A stretch of 64,000 bases of DNA, from the IMG/VR virus record IMGVR_UViG_3300042876_000282, positions 23,238 to 87,237 of that record. One strand, given 5' to 3'. This DNA comes from a virus. Below, one piece after another: positions 34,329-41,744 of the stretch; positions within the stretch are counted from its first letter, which is position 1; every line of letters begins with the position of its first letter. The notes beneath the pieces were generated by a model, which saw only the letters and a program-made list of their open reading frames with translations, searched no databases and was not told where the DNA came from. Position numbers and translations under genes: made by a program.

Positions 34329-35066
34329 ATGAAGCCTGGATCGATCGTCATGGTCTCGCGCGGTGGCAGCGCAACCTTGGGCAAGGGTCGCGCGCGCAAG
34401 GTGCGCGGCGTGCTCGTCGAGTCGCACGAGACCGAGCACTCGGTCCGATTGCTCGAAGACGATCCGGACTCGACCGTCGCGGGATGGTCGAAGGCCGGTG
34501 ACGTCGGTCGGTGGTCGACGTGCGCGATCGAGGCGGTGCAGTTCCGCACGACGATGATCGATCCGCCATGGCTCGAACGTGGCAGCGGGCAGATCAAGCG
34601 CGGAGCCGACAAGCACTACCCCTTGCTCACGACGCCGAAGATCATCGACACGATCCGCGAGTGTCCGATCTTCAACCCCGCTCCCGATTCGCACCTCTAC
34701 CTCTGGACCACGAACACGTTCCTCGTCGACGCGCTGCGAGTCGTCGACGCGCTCGGGTTCCGCTACGTGACGAACGTCGTATGGACGAAGCGCCACATCG
34801 GGATCGGGCGCTACTTCCGAGGGCAGCACGAGATCTTGCTCTTCGCCGTGCGCGGTCGCGGCATGGCCGAGGACTTGATCACGGAGTCGAAGAACATCCC
34901 GAGCGTGATCAATGCCGACCACGTTCGACGCGATGGCAAGCGCGTTCACTCCGCGAAACCGCCGGAGAGCTACGCGCTGATCGAGTCGCGCTCGCGCGGA
35001 CCGTACGCTGAGATCTTCGCGCGCTCGCACCGTGCGGGCTGGGAGTCATGGGGGAACGAAGTATGA
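34329..35066 (+). CDS. MT-A70 family adenine methyltransferase
   Basis: A 245-residue protein. MIDPPWLERG near residue 77 carries the DPPW catalytic motif of MT-A70 N6-adenine methyltransferases; YPLLTTPKI and LYLWTTNTFL are the usual neighbouring segments. The first 70 residues form a small beta domain not common in the family. It would mark the phage DNA or RNA at adenine, perhaps against restriction. ATG at 34329 is the first good start. Confidence 0.85.
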   Translation: MKPGSIVMVSRGGSATLGKGRARKVRGVLVESHETEHSVRLLEDDPDSTVAGWSKAGDVGRWSTCAIEAVQFRTTMIDPPWLERGSGQIKRGADKHYPLLTTPKIIDTIRECPIFNPAPDSHLYLWTTNTFLVDALRVVDALGFRYVTNVVWTKRHIGIGRYFRGQHEILLFAVRGRGMAEDLITESKNIPSVINADHVRRDGKRVHSAKPPESYALIESRSRGPYAEIFARSHRAGWESWGNEV

Positions 35067-36040
35067 TGGTGCTCGTTTGCAAGCCGCTGGGAACCAAGCT
35101 CACGCGCTCCGCGTGCGGTACTCGACACGAAGCCGCCGCGCGTGCCGGAGAGCGAAGGCAACTCGGGAACACGAAGGTCGCGTGCTCGACGTGCGCGACA
35201 TGTCCAGTCGGGCGCGCGCATCATGCCGGCGACCGGCCGGAACACTGGCCCGATGGATCGCCGATCGAGGTCGTAGAGATCGAAGCCGCGTCGACCGAGC
35301 GGATCGGACCTCCGCGCCCGACTCCGGCGAAGCCGCGGTCTCGCTTCGAGCGTGCGTCGTTCGACTCGCCGACGAAGACGCCGCCGGTTCCGCCGGCAGA
35401 GATCGCGGCGCGTGCTCGCGCGGTGCTGGCGGAGCGCGCGAAGATCAAGCCGGTGACGCGTACGAAGATCGAGCCGGTGCCCGATGCGGTGCAGGCTGAA
35501 CCCGAGCGTGTCTCCGACGAAGACACGCAGGTCGAGCAACCCTCGACGAGACCCGCGCGGCGGATCGTGCGCGTGGTCGACGCCGGAGAGATCAAGGTCG
35601 AGCCAGCGCGCGGTCGACTCGTCGAGATCGAGGGTGTCTCGCGCACGATCCCGGAATGGGCGAAGGTCGCGGGGATCCACCCGAACGCGGTCTACGAACG
35701 GATCCGCCGAAACTGGCCGCTCACGCTCGCGTGCACGGCTCCGCGTGGTGCTACCTACGAACACGCGATCGCGGTCGCGAAGCCGAAGCGAGAGCGGCTC
35801 GGAAGCTCGCCGATCGAGAAGCTCCCCGAGGTCGACGCCGATGCGCCGGCGACCGAGTCGGCGCACGAACCCGAGCCCGAGATCGAGAAGAGCGAACGAG
35901 GTGCAGTCGTCGACGCGCTCTCGAAGCTCTTCGGCGCGGTGCTCTCGCCGCGTGCGGTTCTCGAAGCCGCGGGCTTCGAGGTCGTGTCGTCGGGGCTCGT
36001 GCATACGGGGACGATGCTGATCGTTCGGAGGCGGTCGTGA
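35063..36040 (+). CDS. Cys-rich/HTH protein, tandem paralogue 1
   Basis: A 325-residue protein with three parts: an N-terminal cysteine cluster (SACGTRHEA, CSTCATCPVGRAH, then WPDGSPIEV); a long Pro/Lys linker with a 19-bp palindrome; and a helix-turn-helix (IPEWAKVAGIHPNAVYERI) plus a small beta end. The next gene has the same plan, so this is a duplicated pair. It may bind DNA through the HTH. ATG overlaps the MT-A70 stop. Confidence 0.6.
   Translation: MMVLVCKPLGTKLTRSACGTRHEAAARAGERRQLGNTKVACSTCATCPVGRAHHAGDRPEHWPDGSPIEVVEIEAASTERIGPPRPTPAKPRSRFERASFDSPTKTPPVPPAEIAARARAVLAERAKIKPVTRTKIEPVPDAVQAEPERVSDEDTQVEQPSTRPARRIVRVVDAGEIKVEPARGRLVEIEGVSRTIPEWAKVAGIHPNAVYERIRRNWPLTLACTAPRGATYEHAIAVAKPKRERLGSSPIEKLPEVDADAPATESAHEPEPEIEKSERGAVVDALSKLFGAVLSPRAVLEAAGFEVVSSGLVHTGTMLIVRRRS
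35508..35526. repeat. 19-bp palindrome, copy 4
   Basis: GTGTCTCCGACGAAGACAC in the linker of the 35063 gene, read as RVSDEDT, a different reading frame from the other coding copies. Confidence 0.85.
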
Positions 36041-36972
36041 CGACCGCGGGGATCGTCGCGTTCGTGTGCGTGCCGATGGACGGCGCGCGCTTGCTTCGCT
36101 CCGCGTGCGCGGCACGCTCTCGTGCCGCGACGCGTGAAGCCCGCGCCGGCGAACCCGCGCTTCGCTTCCCGGTGTGCCGGGGGTGCGTGGTCGGCAAGGC
36201 TCACGACAAGGGCACGATCCCGAAGCGCTGGCCGGACGGCTCTCCGATCGTCGAGATCCGGCTCACGACCCACGGCTCGCCGCCGACCAACCCCGCACCG
36301 GCGAAGCGACCGAAGACGAAGCCGGCGCGCGGGTCGACGACCCCGACGCCGCCGGCTGCACCGATCCCGACGCCGCCGGTGGTCGAGACCTCGAAGCCCG
36401 CGCCGGTGCCGGCCGAACCCGTGCGCGTGACGATCCGCGGGCAGCTATCGCTCGGGCTCCCCGGACTCACGAGGAAGCCCGAGAAGGGCGCCGAAGCTCG
36501 GGCAGGGGGGAACACCGCGGCAACGGCGGAGCGCGTCGTCTCGGGCCTGCTAGGCGGCGGGATGGCGCACGCGTTCGAGGGAGCGCTGGATAGCGATCCG
36601 GAAGTGAGCGAACCTTCCCGTATGTCACGGCGCGCGGGCAAGGCTCCACGGTGGATCGTCGCGAATGGGATCCGCGACTCGGTCGCGGGCTGGGCTCGAA
36701 GACTCGGGGTCGCGCATACGGTGATCGCGGAGCGGCTCCGCCGCGGCTGGCCGGAAGCGCTGGCGGTGACGATGCCGAAGGGCGCGACGATGGGAGCGAA
36801 GCCCGCGAGGGTTGCTCGCGAGTCGGTGCCGTTGTCGGCGTACGAACTCGCGCGCGCGCTCGACGCGCTCCGCCGCGAAGGCTTCGAGGTCGAGCGGATC
36901 GGACTCTCGCCCCGAGGTGACGTGCTCGTAATCCGAACGGAGGAACGCCATGCTGGATCGATCGCAAGCTGA
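36037..36972 (+). CDS. Cys-rich/HTH protein, tandem paralogue 2
   Basis: A 311-residue paralogue of the 35063 product. It keeps SACAARSRA, FPVCRGCVVGKAH and KRWPDGSPIVEI at the N-terminus, a Pro/Thr-rich linker, a helix-turn-helix (WARRLGVAHTVIAERLRRGW) and a C-terminal beta segment GDVLVIR matching GTMLIVR of the first copy. GTG start overlaps the first copy's stop. It holds one copy of a 48-bp repeat also found at 42549. Confidence 0.6.
   Translation: MTTAGIVAFVCVPMDGARLLRSACAARSRAATREARAGEPALRFPVCRGCVVGKAHDKGTIPKRWPDGSPIVEIRLTTHGSPPTNPAPAKRPKTKPARGSTTPTPPAAPIPTPPVVETSKPAPVPAEPVRVTIRGQLSLGLPGLTRKPEKGAEARAGGNTAATAERVVSGLLGGGMAHAFEGALDSDPEVSEPSRMSRRAGKAPRWIVANGIRDSVAGWARRLGVAHTVIAERLRRGWPEALAVTMPKGATMGAKPARVARESVPLSAYELARALDALRREGFEVERIGLSPRGDVLVIRTEERHAGSIAS
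36472..36519. repeat. 48-bp dispersed repeat, copy A
   Basis: Starts AGGAAGCCCGAGAAGGGC and ends GGGGGGAACACCGCG; aligned by eye with 42549-42596 it has only a few mismatches. Here it is read in frame as RKPEKG...RAGGNTA. Confidence 0.7.
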
Positions 36973-37177
36973 AGCCGCGGCAAGGCTTGCCGCGGACGCC
37001 GAAGAACTCGCACACGAGATCGAGACGAAGAGCGGTGACGACATCGCGCGCGTTCGTGAGATCCTCCCCGAACTCGACGAAGCCGCGATCGCGATCGGGA
37101 TCTTGATCGACCACTTCGCGATCGTGCGAGAGAAGCTCGACGCCGTTCGTCGACGACTCCGCGAAGCATCGAAGTAG
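36950..37177 (+). CDS. Small helical protein (75 residues)
   Basis: An acidic, helical protein overlapping the end of the previous gene by 23 bases, with GGAGGAACGCC before the ATG. It may form a coiled coil. No family recognised. Confidence 0.55.
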   Translation: MLDRSQAEAAARLAADAEELAHEIETKSGDDIARVREILPELDEAAIAIGILIDHFAIVREKLDAVRRRLREASK

Positions 37178-37203
37178 ACGAACCTCCGCCGCGCTGGCAC
37201 GCT
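37175..37203 (+). promoter_or_regulatory. Possible leaderless promoter for 37210 gene
   Basis: TAGACG at 37175, 17-base spacer, CACGCT at 37198, then exactly six bases to ATG. Weak but matches the spacing of other leaderless starts here. Confidence 0.4.
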
Positions 37204-37209
37204 CGCGCG

Positions 37210-37380
37210 ATGCGTACGTTCGTGAACTCCAATCGGTTGCTCGTGACGTGGACCCCGCGCTCCGAATGGGCGCGCGCGTGTGGACGCTGGGCCGACCTCG
37301 AACTCGGAACCGGCAAGCGCTACGCGTACGCGCGCGCGCTGGGATTCGAGTTCGTATGGTTCCGCGAACCACGCAGGTAA
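37210..37380 (+). CDS. Small protein (56 residues)
   Basis: An open frame of 56 codons beginning MRTFVNSNRLLVTW and ending FREPRR. Codon use (many GCG, CTC, CGC) matches neighbours, and it fills an otherwise empty gap before the promoter of the next operon. No ribosome site is visible; a -10-like CACGCT six bases before ATG suggests a leaderless start. Function unknown. Confidence 0.5.
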   Translation: MRTFVNSNRLLVTWTPRSEWARACGRWADLELGTGKRYAYARALGFEFVWFREPRR

Positions 37381-37383
37381 CGC

Positions 37384-37420
37384 TTGCTCGCGCGACCCCT
37401 CGCGTATATCTTACGCGTAG
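37384..37420 (+). promoter_or_regulatory. Promoter with overlapping palindromic operator
   Basis: TTGCTC at 37384 and TATCTT at 37407 with a 17-base spacer. The -10 sits inside the perfect inverted repeat CGCGTA-TATCT-TACGCG (37401-37417), a good operator for the dimeric RHH protein encoded downstream. Confidence 0.6.
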
Positions 37421-37432
37421 CAAGGGGAACGC

Positions 37433-37675
37433 ATGACGAACGACGAGACCGAGACGATTCGCTCCGCGGTGCGGAGCGCTCGCGCGGCAGCGCGACGCGA
37501 AGACGCGAAGCTCACGATCGCGATCGGCGTCGACGCCGCCGGCGCGCCGGTGCTCGACCTCGACGTCGGTCGATTGCGACTCCCCGCGCGTTGCATCGGT
37601 TCCGCGCTCCGCACGATCGCGGACGCGTACGAAGACGAAGCCGCGATCGTGCGGCATGAACGGAGACCACGATGA
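37433..37675 (+). CDS. Unknown 80-residue protein
   Basis: A compact alpha/beta protein (IAIGVDAAGAPVLDLDVG in the middle) read from the palindromic-operator promoter. AAGGGGAACGC before ATG. It overlaps the RHH repressor gene by four bases, so the two are co-expressed. Confidence 0.55.
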   Translation: MTNDETETIRSAVRSARAAARREDAKLTIAIGVDAAGAPVLDLDVGRLRLPARCIGSALRTIADAYEDEAAIVRHERRPR

Positions 37676-37983
37676 GCAGCGATACCCTGATCCCGATCCG
37701 ACTGAACCCCGAAGCTCGCGCGAAGCTCGCACGCATCGCCATCGATCGGGAGACCTCGATCAACGGCGTGCTCGCGGCCGCGGCCGCGGACCTCGCCGGT
37801 GTGCGCGACGAAGTGCGCCGACGACCATCGCGAGCCGACACCGCTCGCGACCCCTCGAAGGTCTCGTCGCTCACCCTTCGGATCTCCGCGCCGATGCTCG
37901 CCGCGCTCGAAGCCCGCGCAGCGCGAGACCGGACCACGGTTTCGAGCATGGTCCGGAACCACGCTCTCGAACTCGACGCGTGA
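37672..37983 (+). CDS. Tandem ribbon-helix-helix DNA-binding protein
   Basis: A 103-residue protein with two Arc/MetJ-like units. The first has LIPIRLNPEARAKLARIA with ETSINGVLAAAA; the second has SSLTLRISAPMLAALEARA with DRTTVSSMVRNHAL. Each has the strand-helix-turn-helix spacing of RHH proteins. It probably represses, and may bind the CGCGTA...TACGCG operator at its own promoter. It is a candidate binder of phage-wide palindromes too. Confidence 0.7.
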   Translation: MSSDTLIPIRLNPEARAKLARIAIDRETSINGVLAAAAADLAGVRDEVRRRPSRADTARDPSKVSSLTLRISAPMLAALEARAARDRTTVSSMVRNHALELDA

Positions 37984-37987
37984 GAAT

Positions 37988-38037
37988 CCCCCGGAAATCT
38001 AGGGCTCGAAACTTTTTTTCGGGGGGTGCGTCTTTTT
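37988..38037 (+). terminator. Cassette terminator
   Basis: CCCCCGGAAA pairs with TTTTCGGGGG (10 bp including one G-T pair) around TCTAGGGCTCGAAACTTT, followed by TCTTTTT. It starts four bases after the RHH stop and leads straight into P4. Confidence 0.7.
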
Positions 38038-38040
38038 CCC

Positions 38041-38111
38041 TTGCACCGTATATCTAGGCGAGGCATACATAGGGGGTCAGACGGGCTCGCCCGAGAAAGA
38101 GAAGACCGACC
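38041..38111 (+). promoter_or_regulatory. Hairpin-leader promoter P4 (short-spacer class)
   Basis: TTGCAC at 38041 lies only two bases before TATATC at 38049, then GGCGAGGCATACATAGGGGG. The stem-loop CGGG-CTCG-CCCG is at 38082-38093, followed by AGAAAGAGAAG and ATG 38112. Confidence 0.7.
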
Positions 38112-38333
38112 ATGTACATCGCCGCCATCGACCCCAACGTCCGCAGCGCCGCCTCGAAGCTGAGCGACGCCGACCTCGTCGCGATGCTCAACTCGAAGAC
38201 GGTTCACGAGGGGCTTCGCACCTTCACCGGACCCGCGCTCGAAGGTCTCGGTCAGATCGTTCTCGCGTGCTGCGAAGAGCATCGCGAGCGAACCGCGCTC
38301 CGCGCGCTCTACGCGACCGGGGGCTGCGACTGA
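38112..38333 (+). CDS. Unknown 73-residue protein
   Basis: A small helical protein read from P4. Cysteines appear only near the end (CC and CD). No family recognised; the promoter, leader and start context strongly support expression. Confidence 0.6.
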   Translation: MYIAAIDPNVRSAASKLSDADLVAMLNSKTVHEGLRTFTGPALEGLGQIVLACCEEHRERTALRALYATGGCD

Positions 38334-38426
38334 GAGCGGCGCGCGTGTAGCGCGCTCGGTGCTCGACCGAGGTCGAACTTCGAGCCGGCCACACGACCCG
38401 GACTTGTCCACCGAACGGAGACCGCC

Positions 38427-38999
38427 ATGTACACGAAGACCACGGCAGAGAAGATCGAGAAGGCGCGCGCGAAGTACGCGGTGCGCGAGCGCGTATACGC
38501 TCACCCGGTCGGACACTTCGAGATCCGGATCGGGTCGTCGGACACGGACGGGCAGGTCTCCATGCCGTCGAAGTTCGGGAAGGCGATCCGCGCCATCGGT
38601 GGCGACTACTGCGACGCGCGCTCGATCTACTCGTCCGACCGCGTCGTGCTCGTGCCGATGGACGCCGCCGGCGTCGACATGGCGATCGACTTGATCAACC
38701 TCTATCCGTTGCTCGACCGGCGCACGGGCGCGGTGATCGTGTCTCGCCCCGCTGCGAAGGCCGGTCCCTACTCCTCGACCGCGGTGCACTACGAGCGCAA
38801 GGTCCGCGACCTCGAAGCGACGCTGCAGGCGGAGATCGGTCGCGCGGCCGGGCTCGTGTTCGCCGCGAACGAAGCGCGGTCCGAAGAGCTTCGAGAGTCG
38901 CAAGCGCGCCGGCCCGCGATGCTCCGCGAAGAGCGCGCGCGCTTGCTCGCACGACTGGCCGAGATCGATGCCGAGATCGATGCCGAACTCGGTGCGTGA
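38427..38999 (+). CDS. Unknown 190-residue protein
   Basis: A mixed N-terminal domain (residues 1-100) followed by a coiled coil rich in Glu, Arg and Ala to the end. AACGGAGACCGCC precedes the ATG. Codon use fits the region. No recognised family. Confidence 0.6.
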   Translation: MYTKTTAEKIEKARAKYAVRERVYAHPVGHFEIRIGSSDTDGQVSMPSKFGKAIRAIGGDYCDARSIYSSDRVVLVPMDAAGVDMAIDLINLYPLLDRRTGAVIVSRPAAKAGPYSSTAVHYERKVRDLEATLQAEIGRAAGLVFAANEARSEELRESQARRPAMLREERARLLARLAEIDAEIDAELGA

Positions 39000-39038
39000 A
39001 CGATGACGAAGGGCGAAGCCCGGAAAGGAACGGAGACC

Positions 39039-39506
39039 ATGTCGAAGAACGAGAAGACGAAGAACGAGAAGCCGATGACGACCGAGGAAGTCGAGAGCGT
39101 CGCGAACTACGTGCGGAGCTTGATCGGTGCAGCGCGTGCGCGCGCTGCGATGATCTCGCCGTGGCTCGTGTTCGACGTCGGTCGATACGAGAGCTATTTC
39201 CGCGGGCGGATCGATGCGTCGTTCTCGCATCCCGCGCGTGGTACGTGGTTCGCAGTCGACGCTCGGATCGTGGGCATGAATGGCGACGAACTCGAACGCG
39301 TGATCGAGTCGCGGGTCGCGACGTCGTCGTACGTCGGGAGTGCTGGCGATGTCGGTTCGATGGCGGCAACGCTCACCGCGATCGCGAACGCGATCCCAGA
39401 ACTCGAAGCGATCGCCGGCGAGATCCTCCGGATCTCGAAGAGCAGCGCCACGCACGCGACGATCGTTCGGAACATGCTCGACGAAGCTCGCGAGGTCGCG
39501 CGATGA
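39039..39506 (+). CDS. Unknown 155-residue protein
   Basis: A lysine-rich start, then a helical and beta mix. ATG 39039 is chosen because AAAGGAAC with a GACC just before ATG matches the recurring local ribosome site; ATG 39003 is an alternative in the same frame. It overlaps the next gene by four bases. Confidence 0.55.
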   Translation: MSKNEKTKNEKPMTTEEVESVANYVRSLIGAARARAAMISPWLVFDVGRYESYFRGRIDASFSHPARGTWFAVDARIVGMNGDELERVIESRVATSSYVGSAGDVGSMAATLTAIANAIPELEAIAGEILRISKSSATHATIVRNMLDEAREVAR

Positions 39507-39880
39507 CCCGCAAGCCGAAGACACCGCCGAAGAAGCCCGACGTCTCGCCGCTCGTCGTCGACGCGTTCTCGGTAGCGATCGAGTCGCGGTCGCTTGCGTG
39601 GGAGCGTAACGAGAGCGCGAGGCGAGTGCAGGTCGCGCTCGACCGCGTCGCGCGTTTCGTCGAGACCGCGCGAGCCGACACCGCCGACGGTCACGCGGTC
39701 GCAACCTGCGACTGGCGGAACCTCTTCGCCGTCGTCACCGAAGGGCTCGAAGCCGCGTCGCGTCGAGACGCGCTCGACGCCGCGCAGACCGCGCTCCGGA
39801 ACGCTACCGCCGCGCTCCCCGATGCCGACACGGAAGAGGGGCAGGAAGGCCCGCAAGGGCGCGCGGAGGTGTCGAGGTAG
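39503..39880 (+). CDS. Unknown 125-residue protein
   Basis: A basic, proline-rich start precedes a helical domain ending in an acidic, glutamine-rich tail. No family recognised. Operon position with the previous gene is clear from the ATGA overlap. Confidence 0.55.
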   Translation: MTRKPKTPPKKPDVSPLVVDAFSVAIESRSLAWERNESARRVQVALDRVARFVETARADTADGHAVATCDWRNLFAVVTEGLEAASRRDALDAAQTALRNATAALPDADTEEGQEGPQGRAEVSR

Positions 39881-39957
39881 CGTCGACCGCTTCGAGCGCC
39901 ACGAAGGGCGCGCTGGGTCTCGACGAAGGGCTCGACGTGCGGGAGAATCTCCGAACC

Positions 39958-40224
39958 ATGCGAGCAGTATTCCGACCCGATCCTTCCCGCTTCGATGCTG
40001 AGTGGTGGCGATTCGCGCGCGCGCGTGTCGACGATTGCCCAGCGGCAAGTCTCGCCGTCATGCTGTACGGCGGACCGCGCGAAGGCGCGGTCGCGTACGT
40101 GCCGGTCTCGGTCGCTACCGCCGCGCTCGAATGGTGCGCGACGATCCCCGGATGGGCGGACCCATCCGGGATCCTGCCGTTGCCCTTGCGAATCGACCTC
40201 GACGAGACCGAGCCCGACGAGTAA
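39958..40224 (+). CDS. Unknown 88-residue protein
   Basis: A compact protein with FDAEWWRFARAR near the start and an acidic end. GGGAGAATCTCC precedes the ATG; the in-frame GTG at 39937 is less likely. Its end is followed at once by a cassette terminator. Confidence 0.55.
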   Translation: MRAVFRPDPSRFDAEWWRFARARVDDCPAASLAVMLYGGPREGAVAYVPVSVATAALEWCATIPGWADPSGILPLPLRIDLDETEPDE

Positions 40225-40228
40225 TCGA

Positions 40229-40277
40229 CCCTGATTTCTAGGGCTCGAAACTTTTTTTCGGGGGGTGCGTCTTTTTC
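40229..40277 (+). terminator. Cassette terminator
   Basis: CCCT-GATTTCT-AGGG small stem, then CGAAA / TTTCG, GGGGG and TCTTTTT. Same element as at 37988 with a shorter main stem. Confidence 0.55.
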
Positions 40278-40279
40278 CC

Positions 40280-40350
40280 TTGCACCGTATATCTAGGCAA
40301 GGCATAGATAGGGGGTCAAACGGGCTCGCCCGAGAAAGAGAAGAACTCCG
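40280..40350 (+). promoter_or_regulatory. Hairpin-leader promoter P5 (short-spacer class)
   Basis: TTGCAC at 40280, TATATC at 40288, TAGATA at 40305, stem-loop CGGG-CTCG-CCCG at 40321-40332, then ATG 40351. Confidence 0.7.
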
Positions 40351-40527
40351 ATGACGAACACGAACCTCCCCCTCGAAACGATCGACCTCGGAAACAACGA
40401 GAGCATGTCGCGCGGCATCGTCGCGGAGACCGACGGCACCTACCTCGCGTTCACGTTCACGCAGTCGAAGAGCTTCAAGACCCTCGCCGGCGCGCAGCGC
40501 TGGCTCGCGCGGAAGCTCGGGCGCTGA
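40351..40527 (+). CDS. Small protein (58 residues)
   Basis: A 58-codon frame, read from P5, beginning MTNTNLPLETIDLGNNE and ending RKLGR. The middle (TYLAFTFTQSKSFKTLAGA) looks like a beta-hairpin and helix found in several small phage proteins. It is below common length cut-offs but has a promoter, leader and stop of its own. Confidence 0.65.
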   Translation: MTNTNLPLETIDLGNNESMSRGIVAETDGTYLAFTFTQSKSFKTLAGAQRWLARKLGR

Positions 40528-40565
40528 ACCTCGAACACGAACGCAACGCAGGAAGGGATCCGACC

Positions 40566-40805
40566 ATGCCGATCAAGTTCTCGAAGACGACGACGAAGCG
40601 CCACAACGGACAACCCGAGGGCGAGGTCTTGATCCTCGACGCCGACCGCGGCGAAATGTTGGGGGCGATCGTGGTGAGGTACGATGACCCGACATGGGCT
40701 CGCCGCGCGGATCGTTCCTACCACTGGCGCGTCGCGCGGTACGAGGTGACGATCTTCGCGATCGATCGCGACGACGTCGACCGCGACTTCGAGGTCGAAA
40801 TCTAG
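40566..40805 (+). CDS. Unknown 79-residue protein
   Basis: A beta-rich small protein (EVLILDADRG, then ARYEVTIFAIDRDD). AGGAAGGGATCCGACC precedes ATG. Its TAG stop is part of the next cassette's ATCTAGGGCTCGAAAC element, so gene end and terminator are fused. Confidence 0.6.
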   Translation: MPIKFSKTTTKRHNGQPEGEVLILDADRGEMLGAIVVRYDDPTWARRADRSYHWRVARYEVTIFAIDRDDVDRDFEVEI

Positions 40806-40841
40806 GGCTCGAAACTTTTTTTCGGGGGGCGTGTCTTTTTT
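40801..40841 (+). terminator. Cassette terminator (weak stem)
   Basis: CGAAA / TTTCG short stem with flanking GGGGGG and a following TCTTTTTT. Upstream C-run is missing here. Confidence 0.4.
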
Positions 40842-40843
40842 GG

Positions 40844-40915
40844 TTGCACCGTATATCTAGGCGAGGCATAGATAGGGGGTCAACGGGGCTCGCCCCGAGA
40901 AAGAGAAGACCGACC
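40844..40915 (+). promoter_or_regulatory. Hairpin-leader promoter P6 (short-spacer class)
   Basis: TTGCAC at 40844, TATATC at 40852, TAGATA at 40869, stem-loop CGGGG-CTCG-CCCCG at 40884-40897, then ATG 40916. Confidence 0.7.
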
Positions 40916-41134
40916 ATGACCCGCAAGCACCACCCGATCCCCGCGGCTCACTTCAACGCGAAGATCCTCCGCGCGCTGGCGAAGCGCGGGATCTACCTGA
41001 ACGGCTCGACGTGGCTTCCGGATGCGTCGGGTAACTTCGCGAACGGTGAAACCGGATACGAACTCGACGACAACGGAACGTGCCGGATTCGCACCTACCG
41101 CGAGGTCCGCGCGATCGCTGGCTTCGCTCTCTGA
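40916..41134 (+). CDS. Unknown 72-residue protein
   Basis: A small basic protein read from P6, with a helix (FNAKILRALAKRGI) and a beta part. No recognised family. Confidence 0.6.
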   Translation: MTRKHHPIPAAHFNAKILRALAKRGIYLNGSTWLPDASGNFANGETGYELDDNGTCRIRTYREVRAIAGFAL

Positions 41135-41156
41135 ATCACGAAGGGAACCCCCGACC

Positions 41157-41351
41157 ATGAAGAACGATCTCGCCACGCTACGCGCCAACGTCGAGACCAT
41201 CGCGCGCGAGGAAGAGCGCGACCCGCTCGAAGTCGTGACGGCTCTTCAAGCCGGCGCGGCCGCGATGGGCTTCGACGATCTCGTCTCCGACTTGTGCGAG
41301 GTCAAGCGCGCGCTCGCCGGGCTCGACCTCGACGACTCCGATCTCGCCTGA
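41157..41351 (+). CDS. Unknown 64-residue protein
   Basis: An acidic helical protein. AAGGGAACCCCCGACCATG is the recurrent ribosome-site cassette of this region. Probably co-transcribed from P6. Confidence 0.6.
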   Translation: MKNDLATLRANVETIAREEERDPLEVVTALQAGAAAMGFDDLVSDLCEVKRALAGLDLDDSDLA

Positions 41352-41378
41352 ACTCCGACCGCGAAGGAACCCCCGACC

Positions 41379-41744
41379 ATGACGGCTACGAACCCCGACC
41401 TTTGCTCGTGCGGCTGCACCTCGGTTCACGTCATCGCGCGACGTGAGACCGCCGACGGGCGCGCGCTCACCATCCTCTCCGACGGCGTGATCCTCGCCGG
41501 CCCTACGAAGCTCTCGCCGATGATCCGCGGGCTGGGCGCGCCGCGCTCGAACTACACCGCCGGGAAGCGTCTCGCCGCGGTCGCGCTCGTACTCGACGAT
41601 CTCTCGCTCTTCGACATGGCGGAGATCCCCGCCGTGATCAAGTGCGCGGAGACCACGATCGGCGCGCCGTTCACCGAGGGCGATTCCGCTCGACGCGTGT
41701 TCGTGCGTCGCTACATCGCGAAGCGTGCACGGGGGCAGGCATGA
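41379..41744 (+). CDS. Unknown 121-residue protein with N-terminal cysteines
   Basis: CSCGC near residue 9 suggests a metal site at the N-terminus. The remainder is mixed with a basic end. AAGGAACCCCCGACCATG precedes it. It overlaps the next gene by four bases. Confidence 0.6.
   Translation: MTATNPDLCSCGCTSVHVIARRETADGRALTILSDGVILAGPTKLSPMIRGLGAPRSNYTAGKRLAAVALVLDDLSLFDMAEIPAVIKCAETTIGAPFTEGDSARRVFVRRYIAKRARGQA

Noticed and set aside
38041-38070. TTGCAC plus CATACA as an ordinary -35/-10 pair in the short class
   Set aside because: Spacings of 17-19 bases give no hexamer with both the conserved second A and last T; the conserved TATATC box is more likely the key element.
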